From: Metarhizobium sp964253915
GTDB taxonomy: Bacteria; Pseudomonadota; Alphaproteobacteria; Rhizobiales; Rhizobiaceae
Direction: 5' to 3'
DNA length: 64,000 nt
Assembly (NCBI RefSeq): GCF_964253915.1
Contig: NZ_CAXUSG020000015.1
Location: 35,908-99,907, forward strand
A program made the translations under genes and the position numbers. The notes below the pieces were generated by a model. The model saw nothing but the letters and a program-made list of their open reading frames with translations, had not been told where the DNA came from and did no database searches. Below are positions 50,908 through 59,285 of this stretch, piece by piece; within the stretch, counting starts at the first letter, position 1; each line of letters begins with the position of its first letter.

Positions 50908-51663
50908 ATGACTGCCATTCAAAACATTGCCGACGCACAGACCCTCAATGAGACGCTGGCCGGCCTGGATCTCGCCGAGCGACTGTCCCTCGTGGCCAGC
51001 CTCGGCGGCCGCGTGGTGTTCACCACCTCGCTCGGCATCGAGGACCAGGTCATTACCGCCGCCATCGGCTCGCACCGCCTGCCGGTGGATGTCGTGACGC
51101 TCGAAACCGGCCGGCTTTTCCCCGAGACCGTTGCCCTGATCGAAGAGACCGAAAACCGTTTCGACATCCAGATCCGCCGTTTCCACCCGGAGCAGGCCGA
51201 TATCGACGCATATGCCGCCAAATACGGCATGAACGGCTTTTACGACAGCGTCGAAGCCCGGCATGCCTGTTGCGGCGTGCGCAAGGTGAAGCCGCTCGCC
51301 CGGGCGCTGGAAGGCGCGACGATCTGGATCACCGGCCTGCGCCGCGGCCAGTCCGGCAACCGGGCGGAGACGCCTTTTGCCGAATACGATTCGGAGCGCT
51401 GTCTGATCAAGGTCAATCCGCTGGCGGATTGGGACATCGAGGCGATCAACGCCTATGTCGCCACCGAGGCGGTGCCGATCAACCCGCTGCACGCTCGCGG
51501 TTATCCGTCGATCGGCTGCGAACCCTGCACCCGCGCCATCAAGCCGGGCGAACCCGAGCGCGCCGGCCGCTGGTGGTGGGAAAACGACGAGAAGCGCGAA
51601 TGCGGCCTTCATGTCGCAGAGGCCGCTTCCGCCATACCGCAGGCATCGACGCTGGCCCGCTGA
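50908..51663 (+). CDS. cysH: Adenylyl-sulfate (APS) reductase, assimilatory
   Basis: The 251-residue protein is an APS-type CysH. It has the paired cysteines Cys121-122 and Cys204/Cys207 for a 4Fe-4S cluster, and the C-terminal catalytic ECGLH (Cys232). The PP-loop-like core includes TTSLGIEDQ, VTLETGRLFPET and ITGLRRGQSGNR. It reduces APS to sulfite with thioredoxin. The cluster cysteines favour APS over PAPS, matching the lack of an APS kinase in this operon. An in-frame ATG at 50776 would add 44 residues; 50908 gives the family length. Confidence 0.96.
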   Translation: MTAIQNIADAQTLNETLAGLDLAERLSLVASLGGRVVFTTSLGIEDQVITAAIGSHRLPVDVVTLETGRLFPETVALIEETENRFDIQIRRFHPEQADIDAYAAKYGMNGFYDSVEARHACCGVRKVKPLARALEGATIWITGLRRGQSGNRAETPFAEYDSERCLIKVNPLADWDIEAINAYVATEAVPINPLHARGYPSIGCEPCTRAIKPGEPERAGRWWWENDEKRECGLHVAEAASAIPQASTLAR

Positions 51664-51708
51664 GGCGGGTGGCCATGCCGTACACGAATTCCTGGAGTGA
51701 CTGATTCA

Positions 51709-52662
51709 ATGTCCGATATCCGACCGGAACAAGACCTGAAAAACCCCAAAAGCAACAAGTCCCCGCTCGACCCGCACCTGAAGGCGCTGGAAAACGAGGC
51801 GATTCACATCTTCCGCGAAGTGGCGGCCGAATTCGAGCGTCCGGTGATGCTCTATTCGATCGGCAAGGATTCGTCCGTGCTGCTGCATCTCGCCCGCAAG
51901 GCCTTTTATCCCGGCCGCGTGCCCTTCCCGCTGTTGCACGTCAACACCGGCTGGAAATTCAAGGAAATGATCGCCTTCCGCGACGCGATCGTCAAGGAAT
52001 ACGATCTCGACCTGATCGAGCATATCAATCCGCGCGGTGCCGCCGAAAACGTCACGCCGTTCACCCACGGCTCGGCGCTCTACACCGACATCATGAAGAC
52101 GGAAGCGCTGCGCCAGGCGCTTGATGCCGGCCAGTTCGATGCCGCTTTCGGCGGTGCGCGCCGCGACGAAGAAGCCTCGCGCGCCAAGGAGCGCATCTAC
52201 TCCTTCCGCACGCCGGACCACCGCTGGGACCCGCGCAACCAGCGCCCGGAACTCTGGAACATCTACAACGGCATGATCCGCAAAGGCGAAAGCGTACGCG
52301 CCTTCCCGCTGTCCAACTGGACCGAAGTCGACATCTGGCGCTACATCCAGGCGGAAGACATCCCGCTGGTACCGCTCTATTACGCCGAGAACCGCAAGTT
52401 CGTCGAACGTGACGGAATGATGATCCTCGCCGAAGACCCGCGCCTGGAACTTTTGCCCGGCGAGGTGAAGCAGGAAGGCATGATCCGTTTCCGCACGCTC
52501 GGCTGCTTCCCGCTGACCGGCGCCATCCGCAGCCAGGCGACGACGCTGGACGAGGTGATCGCCGAACTCGAAATCGCCACCGTCTCCGAACGTCAGGGCC
52601 GTGCCATCGACCGCGACCAGTCCGGCTCGATGGAAAAGAAAAAACGTGAAGGATATTTCTGA
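51709..52662 (+). CDS. cysD: Sulfate adenylyltransferase subunit 2
   Basis: The 317-residue protein is the catalytic subunit of ATP sulfurylase. The PP-loop is YSIGKDSSVLLHL near residue 49, followed by HVNTGWKFKEM and GGARRDEEASRAKER. It pairs with CysN to make APS from sulfate. GGAG before the ATG supports the start; an in-frame GTG at 51697 is possible. Its stop lies one nt before the cysN ATG, so the two are translationally coupled. The cysH stop lies 45 nt upstream. Confidence 0.97.
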   Translation: MSDIRPEQDLKNPKSNKSPLDPHLKALENEAIHIFREVAAEFERPVMLYSIGKDSSVLLHLARKAFYPGRVPFPLLHVNTGWKFKEMIAFRDAIVKEYDLDLIEHINPRGAAENVTPFTHGSALYTDIMKTEALRQALDAGQFDAAFGGARRDEEASRAKERIYSFRTPDHRWDPRNQRPELWNIYNGMIRKGESVRAFPLSNWTEVDIWRYIQAEDIPLVPLYYAENRKFVERDGMMILAEDPRLELLPGEVKQEGMIRFRTLGCFPLTGAIRSQATTLDEVIAELEIATVSERQGRAIDRDQSGSMEKKKREGYF

Positions 52663-52663
52663 G

Positions 52664-54154
52664 ATGAGCGCTTCTCTTACCGCCACCGCCACCGTTTCGG
52701 CCCATCCGGCCAGCGAGCCGGCCAAGGCCGTCCGCGATACGCGGCCGTTGCGCCTCATCACCTGCGGCAGCGTCGATGACGGCAAGTCGACGCTGATCGG
52801 CCGGTTGCTCTGGGATACCAAGGCCGTCAAGGAAGACCAGGCGGCAACCTTGCACCGCGATTCCGGCAAGCAGAACGACCTCGGCCTGCCGGATTTCGCC
52901 CTGCTGCTCGACGGCCTGCAGGCCGAGCGCGAACAGGGCATCACCATCGACGTCGCCTATCGCTATTTCGCCACCGACAAGCGTTCCTTCATCGTTGCCG
53001 ATACGCCCGGCCATGAGCAGTATACCCGCAACATGGCAACCGGCGCCTCGACGGCGGATCTGGCCGTGCTGCTGGTCGATGCCCGCTCCGGCATCCTGGA
53101 ACAGACCCGCCGGCACGCGACCATCGCGGCGCTGATGGGCATCAAGCAGTTTGTGCTGGCGGTCAACAAAATCGACCTGACCGAATACGACCGCGCCGGC
53201 TTCGAGCGCATCGCCCACGAATTCCGCGAGATCGCCCTGTCGCTGTCCATCCGCCAGGTCACCGCCATCCCGATGTCGGCGCTGAAGGGCGAGAATGTCG
53301 TCTATGACGGCAAGGCGACCATGCCCTGGTATGACGGCCCGACGCTGGTGGAAGCGCTGGAACTGGCGACCGTGCGCTCGGCGCAGACGGTCGGTTTCCG
53401 CCTGCCGGTGCAGCGTGTTTCCCGCCCCGGCGAAAGTTTTCGCGGCTATCAGGGAACGGTGGCCGGCGGCTCGGTGAAGCCGGGCGATTCCGTCGCCATC
53501 CTGCCCTCCGGCATCGTCGCCAACGTCACGCAGATCGTCACCTTCGACCTGGTGCGCAACGCTGCCGTCGCCGGCGACGCCATCACGCTGGTGCTCGACC
53601 GCCAGGTGGACGTCGCCCGCGGCGACACCATCGCCTCCATCGACGGCCAGCCGCAGGTGGGCCTGAACTTCGACGCCAACCTGGTGGCGCTGCAGCCGGA
53701 AGGCATCCAGCCCGGCAAGCGCTACTGGCTGAAGTCCGGTGCCCGCCGCCAGCGCGTCAGCGTCGAGCCGGTGAGCCAGATCGACCTGAAGACCGGTGCG
53801 TGGAACCCGACGGATTCGCTCGCCATGAACGGCATCGGCAAGGTGCATCTGGCCTTCGATGAAGCGGCAATCTTCGATCCCTACGACCAGAACCGCTCGA
53901 CCGGCGCCTTCATCCTCATCGATCCCGATACCAACAACACGGTTGCGGGCGGCATGGTCACCGGCAAGCGCGCACCTTCTGTCGGCGGCATTCACCGCGA
54001 GGGCAACCGGGTGATCCTGTCGCTGCCGGCCGATCTTGCCGACCAGATCATGGCCAGCGAACTCTTCGCCAGCCGCCGCCACGAGGCGGAGGTGAAACGC
54101 ATGACGGCCGCCGAGGCCGCCCAGCTCTGGTCCAACGCGGCCAGCGACATCTGA
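52664..54154 (+). CDS. cysN: Sulfate adenylyltransferase subunit 1 (GTPase)
   Basis: The 496-residue GTPase subunit of ATP sulfurylase has the G1 motif GSVDDGKS (35-42), DTPGH (G3), NKID (G4) and elongation-factor-like beta-barrel domains 2 and 3. GTP hydrolysis drives APS formation by CysD. There is no fused APS kinase domain, unlike NodQ and many CysNC proteins. With cysH and cysD it forms a compact operon; a strong terminator follows the stop. Confidence 0.97.
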   Translation: MSASLTATATVSAHPASEPAKAVRDTRPLRLITCGSVDDGKSTLIGRLLWDTKAVKEDQAATLHRDSGKQNDLGLPDFALLLDGLQAEREQGITIDVAYRYFATDKRSFIVADTPGHEQYTRNMATGASTADLAVLLVDARSGILEQTRRHATIAALMGIKQFVLAVNKIDLTEYDRAGFERIAHEFREIALSLSIRQVTAIPMSALKGENVVYDGKATMPWYDGPTLVEALELATVRSAQTVGFRLPVQRVSRPGESFRGYQGTVAGGSVKPGDSVAILPSGIVANVTQIVTFDLVRNAAVAGDAITLVLDRQVDVARGDTIASIDGQPQVGLNFDANLVALQPEGIQPGKRYWLKSGARRQRVSVEPVSQIDLKTGAWNPTDSLAMNGIGKVHLAFDEAAIFDPYDQNRSTGAFILIDPDTNNTVAGGMVTGKRAPSVGGIHREGNRVILSLPADLADQIMASELFASRRHEAEVKRMTAAEAAQLWSNAASDI

Positions 54155-54157
54155 TGC

Positions 54158-54183
54158 AAAAAGGGGCCAAGCGGCCCCTTTTT
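54158..54183. terminator. Rho-independent terminator after cysN
   Basis: AAAAAGGGGCC and GGCCCCTTTTT form a perfect stem with an AAGC loop. It works in both directions, ending cysN and the convergent LacI gene. Confidence 0.95.
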
Positions 54184-54202
54184 CATTTCCCCGTCCCCGA
54201 TA

Positions 54203-55243
54203 TCAGCCGGCCGACCGCCCCAGTGTCGATTCCCGCTCGACGAGGGTGAAGCCGACATCGACTGACAGCGGCTCGAACCCCGGATTGTCGATGGCGCGGA
54301 TGATCAGGTCGGCGGCGCGCACGCCGAGATCGTAACGCGGCACCTGCACGGAGGTCAGCGTCGGCGCGCTGACGGCGGCAAAATCGAGATCGTTGAAGCC
54401 GCACAAGCCGAATTGCTGCGGCACGCCGATGCCGAGGCGGCGGCATTCGAACATCATCCCCAGCGCCACGTCGTCATTGTGGCAGAAGGCGCCGTCGGCA
54501 TCGGGAACATGGGCGAGGATGCGGCGCAACAGCCGGCATCCGAGATCGGCGCTGGTGGCCTCGTTTTCGACGATATCCAGCGCCGGATCGTAGAGCCCCG
54601 CCGCCTGCATCACATCGTGATAACCGGCATGCCTCAGCCGGCTGCGACTATCGAGGCCGCCGACCACGGCAAAGCGACGATAACCGCGCTCCAGCATGTG
54701 GCGGGTAGCGACCCGCGCCGCCGCGCGCGTATCGATGCCGACCCTGAGATTGGAATAGGTCTGCTCGGAAATATCCAGGACCTCCAGCACTGGGCAATGG
54801 GCGCCCTTGAGGATGGCCCCGGTCTCCGCGCTCGGCGACAGGCCGGTGACGATCATGCCGGCGGGATTTTGCGCCAGGAACAGCCTGATCTGCGAGACCG
54901 CCGTCCCCTCCAAGAAACGCGTATAGGCATATTGCACCCGATACCGCGTCTCGTGGATGCGTTCCTCGATGCCCTGCATCACCGACATCAGCGCGAAATT
55001 GGACAGCGTCGGCAGCACGACGCCAATGACGTCGCTATCGCGGCTTGCCAGGGTGCGCGCGGCAAAATCCGGCACATAACCCAGTTCCTCGACGCTTTTC
55101 AGGATTTTTTCGCGCAGGCTTGCGGAAACCTTGTCCGGATTGCGCAGGGCGCGCGATACGGTAATCGAACTCACGCCGACCAGTCTTGCGACATCGATCA
55201 GCGTTATCTTGTCTCTGCGGCTACGCCGCTGTCTAACACTCAC
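54203..55243 (-). CDS. LacI family transcriptional regulator (GntR-like)
   Basis: The 346-residue protein has the LacI helix-turn-helix (KITLIDVARLVGVSSITVSRALRNPDKVSASLREKI) and the hinge YVPDFAARTLAS. A periplasmic-binding-like sensor follows (VIGVVLPTLSNFALMSVMQGIEE; HCPVLEV; GFNDLDFAAVSAPTLTSVQVP). It is close to the gluconate-repressor branch. The start is GTG at 55243. Sugar-type effector and targets are unknown; no sugar genes are next to it. An AATGATACCG half-site near 55305 might be its operator. Confidence 0.88.
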   Translation of the reverse strand: MSVRQRRSRRDKITLIDVARLVGVSSITVSRALRNPDKVSASLREKILKSVEELGYVPDFAARTLASRDSDVIGVVLPTLSNFALMSVMQGIEERIHETRYRVQYAYTRFLEGTAVSQIRLFLAQNPAGMIVTGLSPSAETGAILKGAHCPVLEVLDISEQTYSNLRVGIDTRAAARVATRHMLERGYRRFAVVGGLDSRSRLRHAGYHDVMQAAGLYDPALDIVENEATSADLGCRLLRRILAHVPDADGAFCHNDDVALGMMFECRRLGIGVPQQFGLCGFNDLDFAAVSAPTLTSVQVPRYDLGVRAADLIIRAIDNPGFEPLSVDVGFTLVERESTLGRSAG

Positions 55244-55525
55244 ACGGCACCCCTAACTGCATGCTGGCAGCCGCCCTGATGGCAGCCGCTTGCCGTGTCT
55301 TTGGCAATGATACCGCGTCCCTTCCGCCTGCGCGGATCTCACTGTCGGATCATCAATCCGATGAATTTAATGATAATATTCCTAATAAAGAATATGAATG
55401 TCGATACGACAAATGACGGGGGTGTTCCGGTGGGACGCTCATCCCGGCGTTGAGAATTTTCCGCGCCGGTATGGCACGGCATCCGCCGAACACTTATATT
55501 GCCGTCACCACGGCAGACGGACGCG

Positions 55526-55705
55526 ATGAACAAGGCGAAACCCAAGATAGAGATCTTTCTCCCCGGGCATGACGAACCACTGCCGGACGAGGACATTCAC
55601 GTCCGGAAATCGGAACGCACCGGCGACGGAGCGGGGCTGTGGGTTTTCGGGACGTTGACCTTCATCAGCCTGATGACGCCATTGATGATCTATCTCTACC
55701 GCTGA
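55526..55705 (+). CDS. Small single-span membrane protein of unknown function
   Basis: The 59-residue protein has a charged N-terminal part (KPKIEIFLPGHDEPLPDEDIH) and one C-terminal hydrophobic segment (LWVFGTLTFISLMTPLMIYLY). It is a possible membrane-anchored peptide. The start at ATG 55526 is better than 55499, which lacks a Shine-Dalgarno. I recognise no family. Coding status is moderately supported by composition. Confidence 0.55.
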   Translation: MNKAKPKIEIFLPGHDEPLPDEDIHVRKSERTGDGAGLWVFGTLTFISLMTPLMIYLYR

Positions 55706-55781
55706 CGTCGCGGCTTTCGCTGCCCGCCGCAACGGCCGGCAATCCTGAACACCGATTTTCGAGAAACCCGGGACAAATGAA

Positions 55782-55803
55782 AAACCCCGCCGTAGCGGGG
55801 TTT
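55782..55803 (-). terminator. Terminator of the tRNA-Pro transcript
   Basis: AAACCCCGC and GCGGGGTTT form a 9-bp stem with a CGTA loop. It lies just past the tRNA 3' end on the minus strand. Confidence 0.85.
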
Positions 55804-55808
55804 CAAGC

Positions 55809-55885
55809 TGGTCGGAGTGAGAGGATTCGAACCTCCGACCCCCACGTCCCGAACGTGGTGCGCTACCAGACTGCGCTACACTCCG
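55809..55885 (-). tRNA. tRNA-Pro (anticodon CGG)
   Basis: On the minus strand the 77-nt sequence folds as a cloverleaf. The acceptor is CGGAGTG/CACTCCG with discriminator A and an encoded CCA. The D stem is GCGC/GCGC, the anticodon stem CCACG/CGTGG with loop TTCGGGA (anticodon CGG), and the T-loop TTCGAAT. It reads proline CCG codons. No truncated copy of its 3' end was found at the island border, so it is not an obvious integration site. Confidence 0.97.
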
Positions 55886-56186
55886 TGACCAGCGGCGCCT
55901 CTATAGACCAGCTATTTTTGATAGACAAGCGGCATCGGGAAAAAAGTCCGCGTGTTTGAAGAAAAAATGACAGGGGTCTCTTTTGGACGCCCTGGCGGGC
56001 TTCGGCAGCCGCCGGACATATGGCAACAAAGACCCACTCGAACTATTTCTGCTGATAAGGGCGCAAAGCAGATTTTCTTTGTTGACGTTTAGGGTTAGAG
56101 CGACGGCCGGACAAACCGCCGGATCCCTTAAGGTTTTGTTGGGTTCCCACGGTATTCGCCGAGACGACGTTCAAGGGACAAAAACG
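55886..56186. other. 301-bp gap upstream of the lipoprotein gene
   Basis: I see no gene here. A TTGACG hexamer at 56082 could be a -35 element, but no matching -10 follows. The frame is open through the region in phase with the next gene, but lacks a start signal. Confidence 0.4.
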
Positions 56187-56591
56187 ATGAATTTCCGCAT
56201 GATCACCGCGGCCGGGCTGGCGCTCGCTCTCGCCGGCTGCACCACGACCGGCATTGCCAGCAACCCTGTCGAAGCCCGCTGGAACGGCAAGCCGGCCGGC
56301 ATCTTCTTTGCCGCCTACGGCCCGCCGATCTCCGACGTCGAAACCGGCTCCAGCACCACCTATGTCTGGCGCGGCGGCTACAAGACGGTGCGCGTGCCGG
56401 CCCAGTTTGCCGAAGGCGAAAACGGCAAGAAGGGCAAGCGTATCGCGCCGGCCAAGACCGTCTACATGCGCTGCGAAGTGAAGCTGACCGTCGGTTCCGA
56501 CTATGTGATCCGCAACATCGAGACGGTCGTCGACCGCCCCGGCGTCAAGGGTCCGTCCTATTGCGCCGAATTCCTCGGCGACGATAAGTAA
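56187..56591 (+). CDS. Small lipoprotein of unknown function
   Basis: The 134-residue protein has a lipoprotein signal (FRMITAAGLALALAGC). The mature part has the segments WNGKPAGIFFAAYGPPISDVETGSSTTYVWRGGYKTV and YMRCEVKLTVGSDYVIRNIETVVD, with two further cysteines that may form a disulfide. It is probably anchored in the outer membrane. ATG 56187 fits the signal; the longer frame to 55983 does not. Proteins of this style occur in rhizobia with no assigned function. Confidence 0.8.
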   Translation: MNFRMITAAGLALALAGCTTTGIASNPVEARWNGKPAGIFFAAYGPPISDVETGSSTTYVWRGGYKTVRVPAQFAEGENGKKGKRIAPAKTVYMRCEVKLTVGSDYVIRNIETVVDRPGVKGPSYCAEFLGDDK

Positions 56592-56684
56592 GGTTTAACC
56601 TTTCATTATCCATGATGCGATCGGCGGTACCCACCGCCGATGTTGCGCTCCAAGTCGCCCTGCCCTCCAGCCCGAAGCATCGCC

Positions 56685-57677
56685 ATGACAGCCGAGATAA
56701 AGCCGTTTTTTCCGAATGCCCGCAGGCGGGGCGAGCAGCCGATCGCGCAGCTCTACCGCGTCGAGGCGGCCCTCATCCAGGCCGGCTTCCATCTCGACAT
56801 CACCCACGGCTCGACGGACGAAGGCGATCCCTGGGTGGTGTTCTGCCGGCCGGAAAACGGCGCGGTGGTCGCCCATGTCGCCGTGATCGACGGTGACGTG
56901 GTGGCCGACAGCCCGGCCTTCACCCAGCCGGTCAAGATGCGCAACGTTTCCGAACTGATCGCCCGGCTGGTCAACCGGCTGCGCGCCGGCAGTTTCCATC
57001 GCGGCGATTTTCTTTCCGACCAGTTCGTGCTTCTGGCCGGCATCATCGCGCTTGCCACCCTGCACCTCACCGATGCCGGCGCCGACTGGCGCCCCCTCGC
57101 CCCCGAAACATTTGCAGACCTCGGCGACCACATTGCCGCCGTGCCGGCGGAGATGATTGCCAAGGCGGCGCTCTCCGTCGAACAGGCGATCCACACCGCC
57201 TTCGTTGCGCCCGACGATACGATCCAGGTTGCGGAACTGGTGCAGGACCATGGCGGCGCCTCCGTGCCGATGGAAACGCAGCACCAGCCGCATGCGGCAG
57301 ACCACGTGTTGCCGGCGGACATGCCGCAATCCATCGCCTCGCTGGAACTGCAGGCCGTGGTGAAGATCCATGATGCCCAGGCTGCCGACGAGCTTGCGAT
57401 GGCATTCCCGAAACCGGCGGCATCGAACGACCTGGTTTTCGAGGCCGCACCCGCCTGGAAACCGAAAAGCGTCGATCTCAATACGGTCGATCCGCGCGCA
57501 GTGCTGAATTACATCGTCAGCAACCACGAGACCAGCGTCAGCATGGTTGGTGGCAACATCACCATCTATGCCGAAGGGTTGTACGAGAAGGACTATCGGC
57601 TGGAATTTGCCGATGGTTCAAGTATCTCGATTGTTGGGGTCGCGGTGCTTGATGCGGTGCATGGGGCGCCGATGTGA
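56685..57677 (+). CDS. Rhizobial protein of unknown function
   Basis: The 330-residue protein has a conserved-looking N-terminal part (YRVEAALIQAGFHLDITHGSTDEGDPWVVFCRPENGAVVAHVAVIDG) and helical central and C-terminal parts. The C-terminus (RAVLNYIVSNHETSVSMVGGNITIYAEGL) is well composed. There is no signal peptide or clear membrane span other than a moderately hydrophobic FVLLAGIIALATL segment. It is the last gene of typical rhizobial composition before the island. ATG 56685 is chosen over 56640. Function is unknown. Confidence 0.75.
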   Translation: MTAEIKPFFPNARRRGEQPIAQLYRVEAALIQAGFHLDITHGSTDEGDPWVVFCRPENGAVVAHVAVIDGDVVADSPAFTQPVKMRNVSELIARLVNRLRAGSFHRGDFLSDQFVLLAGIIALATLHLTDAGADWRPLAPETFADLGDHIAAVPAEMIAKAALSVEQAIHTAFVAPDDTIQVAELVQDHGGASVPMETQHQPHAADHVLPADMPQSIASLELQAVVKIHDAQAADELAMAFPKPAASNDLVFEAAPAWKPKSVDLNTVDPRAVLNYIVSNHETSVSMVGGNITIYAEGLYEKDYRLEFADGSSISIVGVAVLDAVHGAPM

Positions 57678-57791
57678 TTGGTGGCCTGGGAGAGCAGCCG
57701 CCTAGACCTGTTCCATCCCAACGCTAAGCCGCGGCAGCGAAACGGCGACCTCGCCAGTGATTTTCAGGCCGACCGGGAAAACTTGGCGGGT

Positions 57792-59009
57792 TTACGTTGC
57801 TGGCTCCTCTTTACCGAACCACGCCGACTGTTTGCGCTTGCCCATCCGTTCTTCGTAATAATGGACAGGCCATGCGGTGAGTGGGAATATCTCATGGAAG
57901 TCGTCCTGAAGGTTCTGAGCCAAGATTGGGAGCGTACTCAGCAATTTGTGAGCATTCTGATCCGTTTCCCGGATCAAGTCGCCGCTTCGCCATAAGTTGT
58001 CGCCACTTCTCTCGACATAACGATCATCCGCAACGCCACCATTATGCTCATAGACGTGGCGTCGTTCCAGCATCATGTTCAAGAAATCTGTTGTTTGACC
58101 GTCGATACCTTTCAGCAAATCCACCTCAAACGCTGCCTTGACCTCGTTGAAGGCTGGACTTTTTATGTCGTGAAAAACGAGGCGCCGTAATCTTTTCACT
58201 CTGGCGGGCTTCATAGGTACACGCCTCGTAAGTTGGTTGACTATGTCCCTACACGAAGCGTCGAACGTTGATACGGCCCGGCTCACGACCACGTCGGGTG
58301 CAATGGACTTCTCCGTAAGCCCACTTCTCAGCTTGCGAAAGATCTCGTTGATAGTCGTAATGTTGTTCCGGTAGCCACATGAGGCACAATAGCCGTATAG
58401 CCCTCGTATATCATTGAATTCGTCACATTTTATACAATTAAAACGTGTTTGCTGTGTCTCGGAGGTGTAATAGAAGTCTGGTCGATTGGTGCTATCTTCA
58501 GACCGAGCAATCGCGTCCATGTCTATTACAAACTCAGTCTCAGTGCCGGGTTCGAGGTCAGCATCAATAGCTTCGTAGTAGGTCGAAATGTAGTGCTTGA
58601 CATACCGGATATGCGCTTCAGTAAGAAAACGGAAGGCTTGGGTGCGCAGGCCGCAATAAGGGCATGTAAGGGGGTACATCGCCGGATGTATCCCGTTGCG
58701 ATAATAACCGCTACATCGTGGGCATCTGTGTCCCCATTTTCCGTGAGAGTCGGATCCTAGAAAGACCGCAATGCATCCATCTGGACATGGAGGCTCAAAG
58801 GCTTGACCTAAACCGCCCATCTTAACATCTGACACTGGAAACCCTTGAGGGACGGCAGCATAAATAGCGATCATAACCATCGGACCGGGACTTGATCCAC
58901 GAAATCCGGCGGCGATGCTTAGAAACCCTTCTTTGTCGCATCTGACAACAAAAGTCGCCTGTCCGCCACAGTGAGCTATCTCGGTGAAGTCTTTGCTATA
59001 TACCGTCAT
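57792..59009 (-). CDS. Zinc-ribbon protein with HEPN-like C-terminal motif
   Basis: The 405-residue protein has two zinc-ribbon knuckle pairs, C96-x2-C99/C116-x2-C119 and C192-x2-C195/C208-x2-C211. The C-terminal helical part contains RHVYEH (Arg317 to His322), an R-x4-H motif of the type found in HEPN ribonucleases. It has no signal peptide. GAGGTG lies 5 nt before ATG 59009. It may be a defence or RNA-binding protein of the island. The HEPN assignment rests on a short motif and its helical context, so it is tentative. Confidence 0.7.
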   Translation of the reverse strand: MTVYSKDFTEIAHCGGQATFVVRCDKEGFLSIAAGFRGSSPGPMVMIAIYAAVPQGFPVSDVKMGGLGQAFEPPCPDGCIAVFLGSDSHGKWGHRCPRCSGYYRNGIHPAMYPLTCPYCGLRTQAFRFLTEAHIRYVKHYISTYYEAIDADLEPGTETEFVIDMDAIARSEDSTNRPDFYYTSETQQTRFNCIKCDEFNDIRGLYGYCASCGYRNNITTINEIFRKLRSGLTEKSIAPDVVVSRAVSTFDASCRDIVNQLTRRVPMKPARVKRLRRLVFHDIKSPAFNEVKAAFEVDLLKGIDGQTTDFLNMMLERRHVYEHNGGVADDRYVERSGDNLWRSGDLIRETDQNAHKLLSTLPILAQNLQDDFHEIFPLTAWPVHYYEERMGKRKQSAWFGKEEPAT

Positions 59010-59133
59010 TCAGACACCTCAACCGTTGCAACTATGTTTCATAGCGGAACGAGTCGCAATGCTAGGGTTTTAGTGCTAACAGCCTGAAAGATAGAGCACT
59101 CTAATACATTGATTTTGTTTAAATAATAGTATG

Positions 59134-59156
59134 GCTGGGGCGCCAGGAGCCCCAGC
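59134..59156 (-). terminator. Candidate terminator after the relaxase gene
   Basis: GCTGGGGC and GCCCCAGC form an 8-bp stem with a 7-nt loop. It lies 130 nt beyond the relaxase stop on the minus strand, with a loosely T-rich tail. Otherwise the gap 59010-59285 is AT-rich with no gene. Confidence 0.45.
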
Positions 59157-59285
59157 TAGGCTTTTCCGCTCTCAAAAACCCTTGAGAACCTTGTGAAACC
59201 TGCTTACCTAATATGACAATCGTACAGACAGTTGTGGCAACAACGCAAGACATTTATCGTCGCCGATTGCTTTCTGTGAACGGGT

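Noticed and set aside
52091..54082. Minus-strand ORF of 663 codons opposite cysN
   Set aside because: Shadow composition only; cysD and cysN are unequivocal on the plus strand.
55809..55885. tRNA-Pro as integration site of the island
   Set aside because: The island starts about 1.8 kb away behind two ordinary rhizobial genes, and no repeat of the tRNA 3' end was seen at its border.
57691..57728. ACGCTAAG at 57721-57728 as the inner end of a Tn3-type terminal repeat
   Set aside because: The 38 bases ending there do not start with the usual G-run and do not resemble a known terminal repeat; the match is only 8 nt.
57678..57995. 105-codon plus-strand ORF after the rhizobial hypothetical gene
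   Set aside because: It overlaps the 3' end of the zinc-ribbon gene in antisense, has a non-ATG start without a Shine-Dalgarno and no recognisable family.
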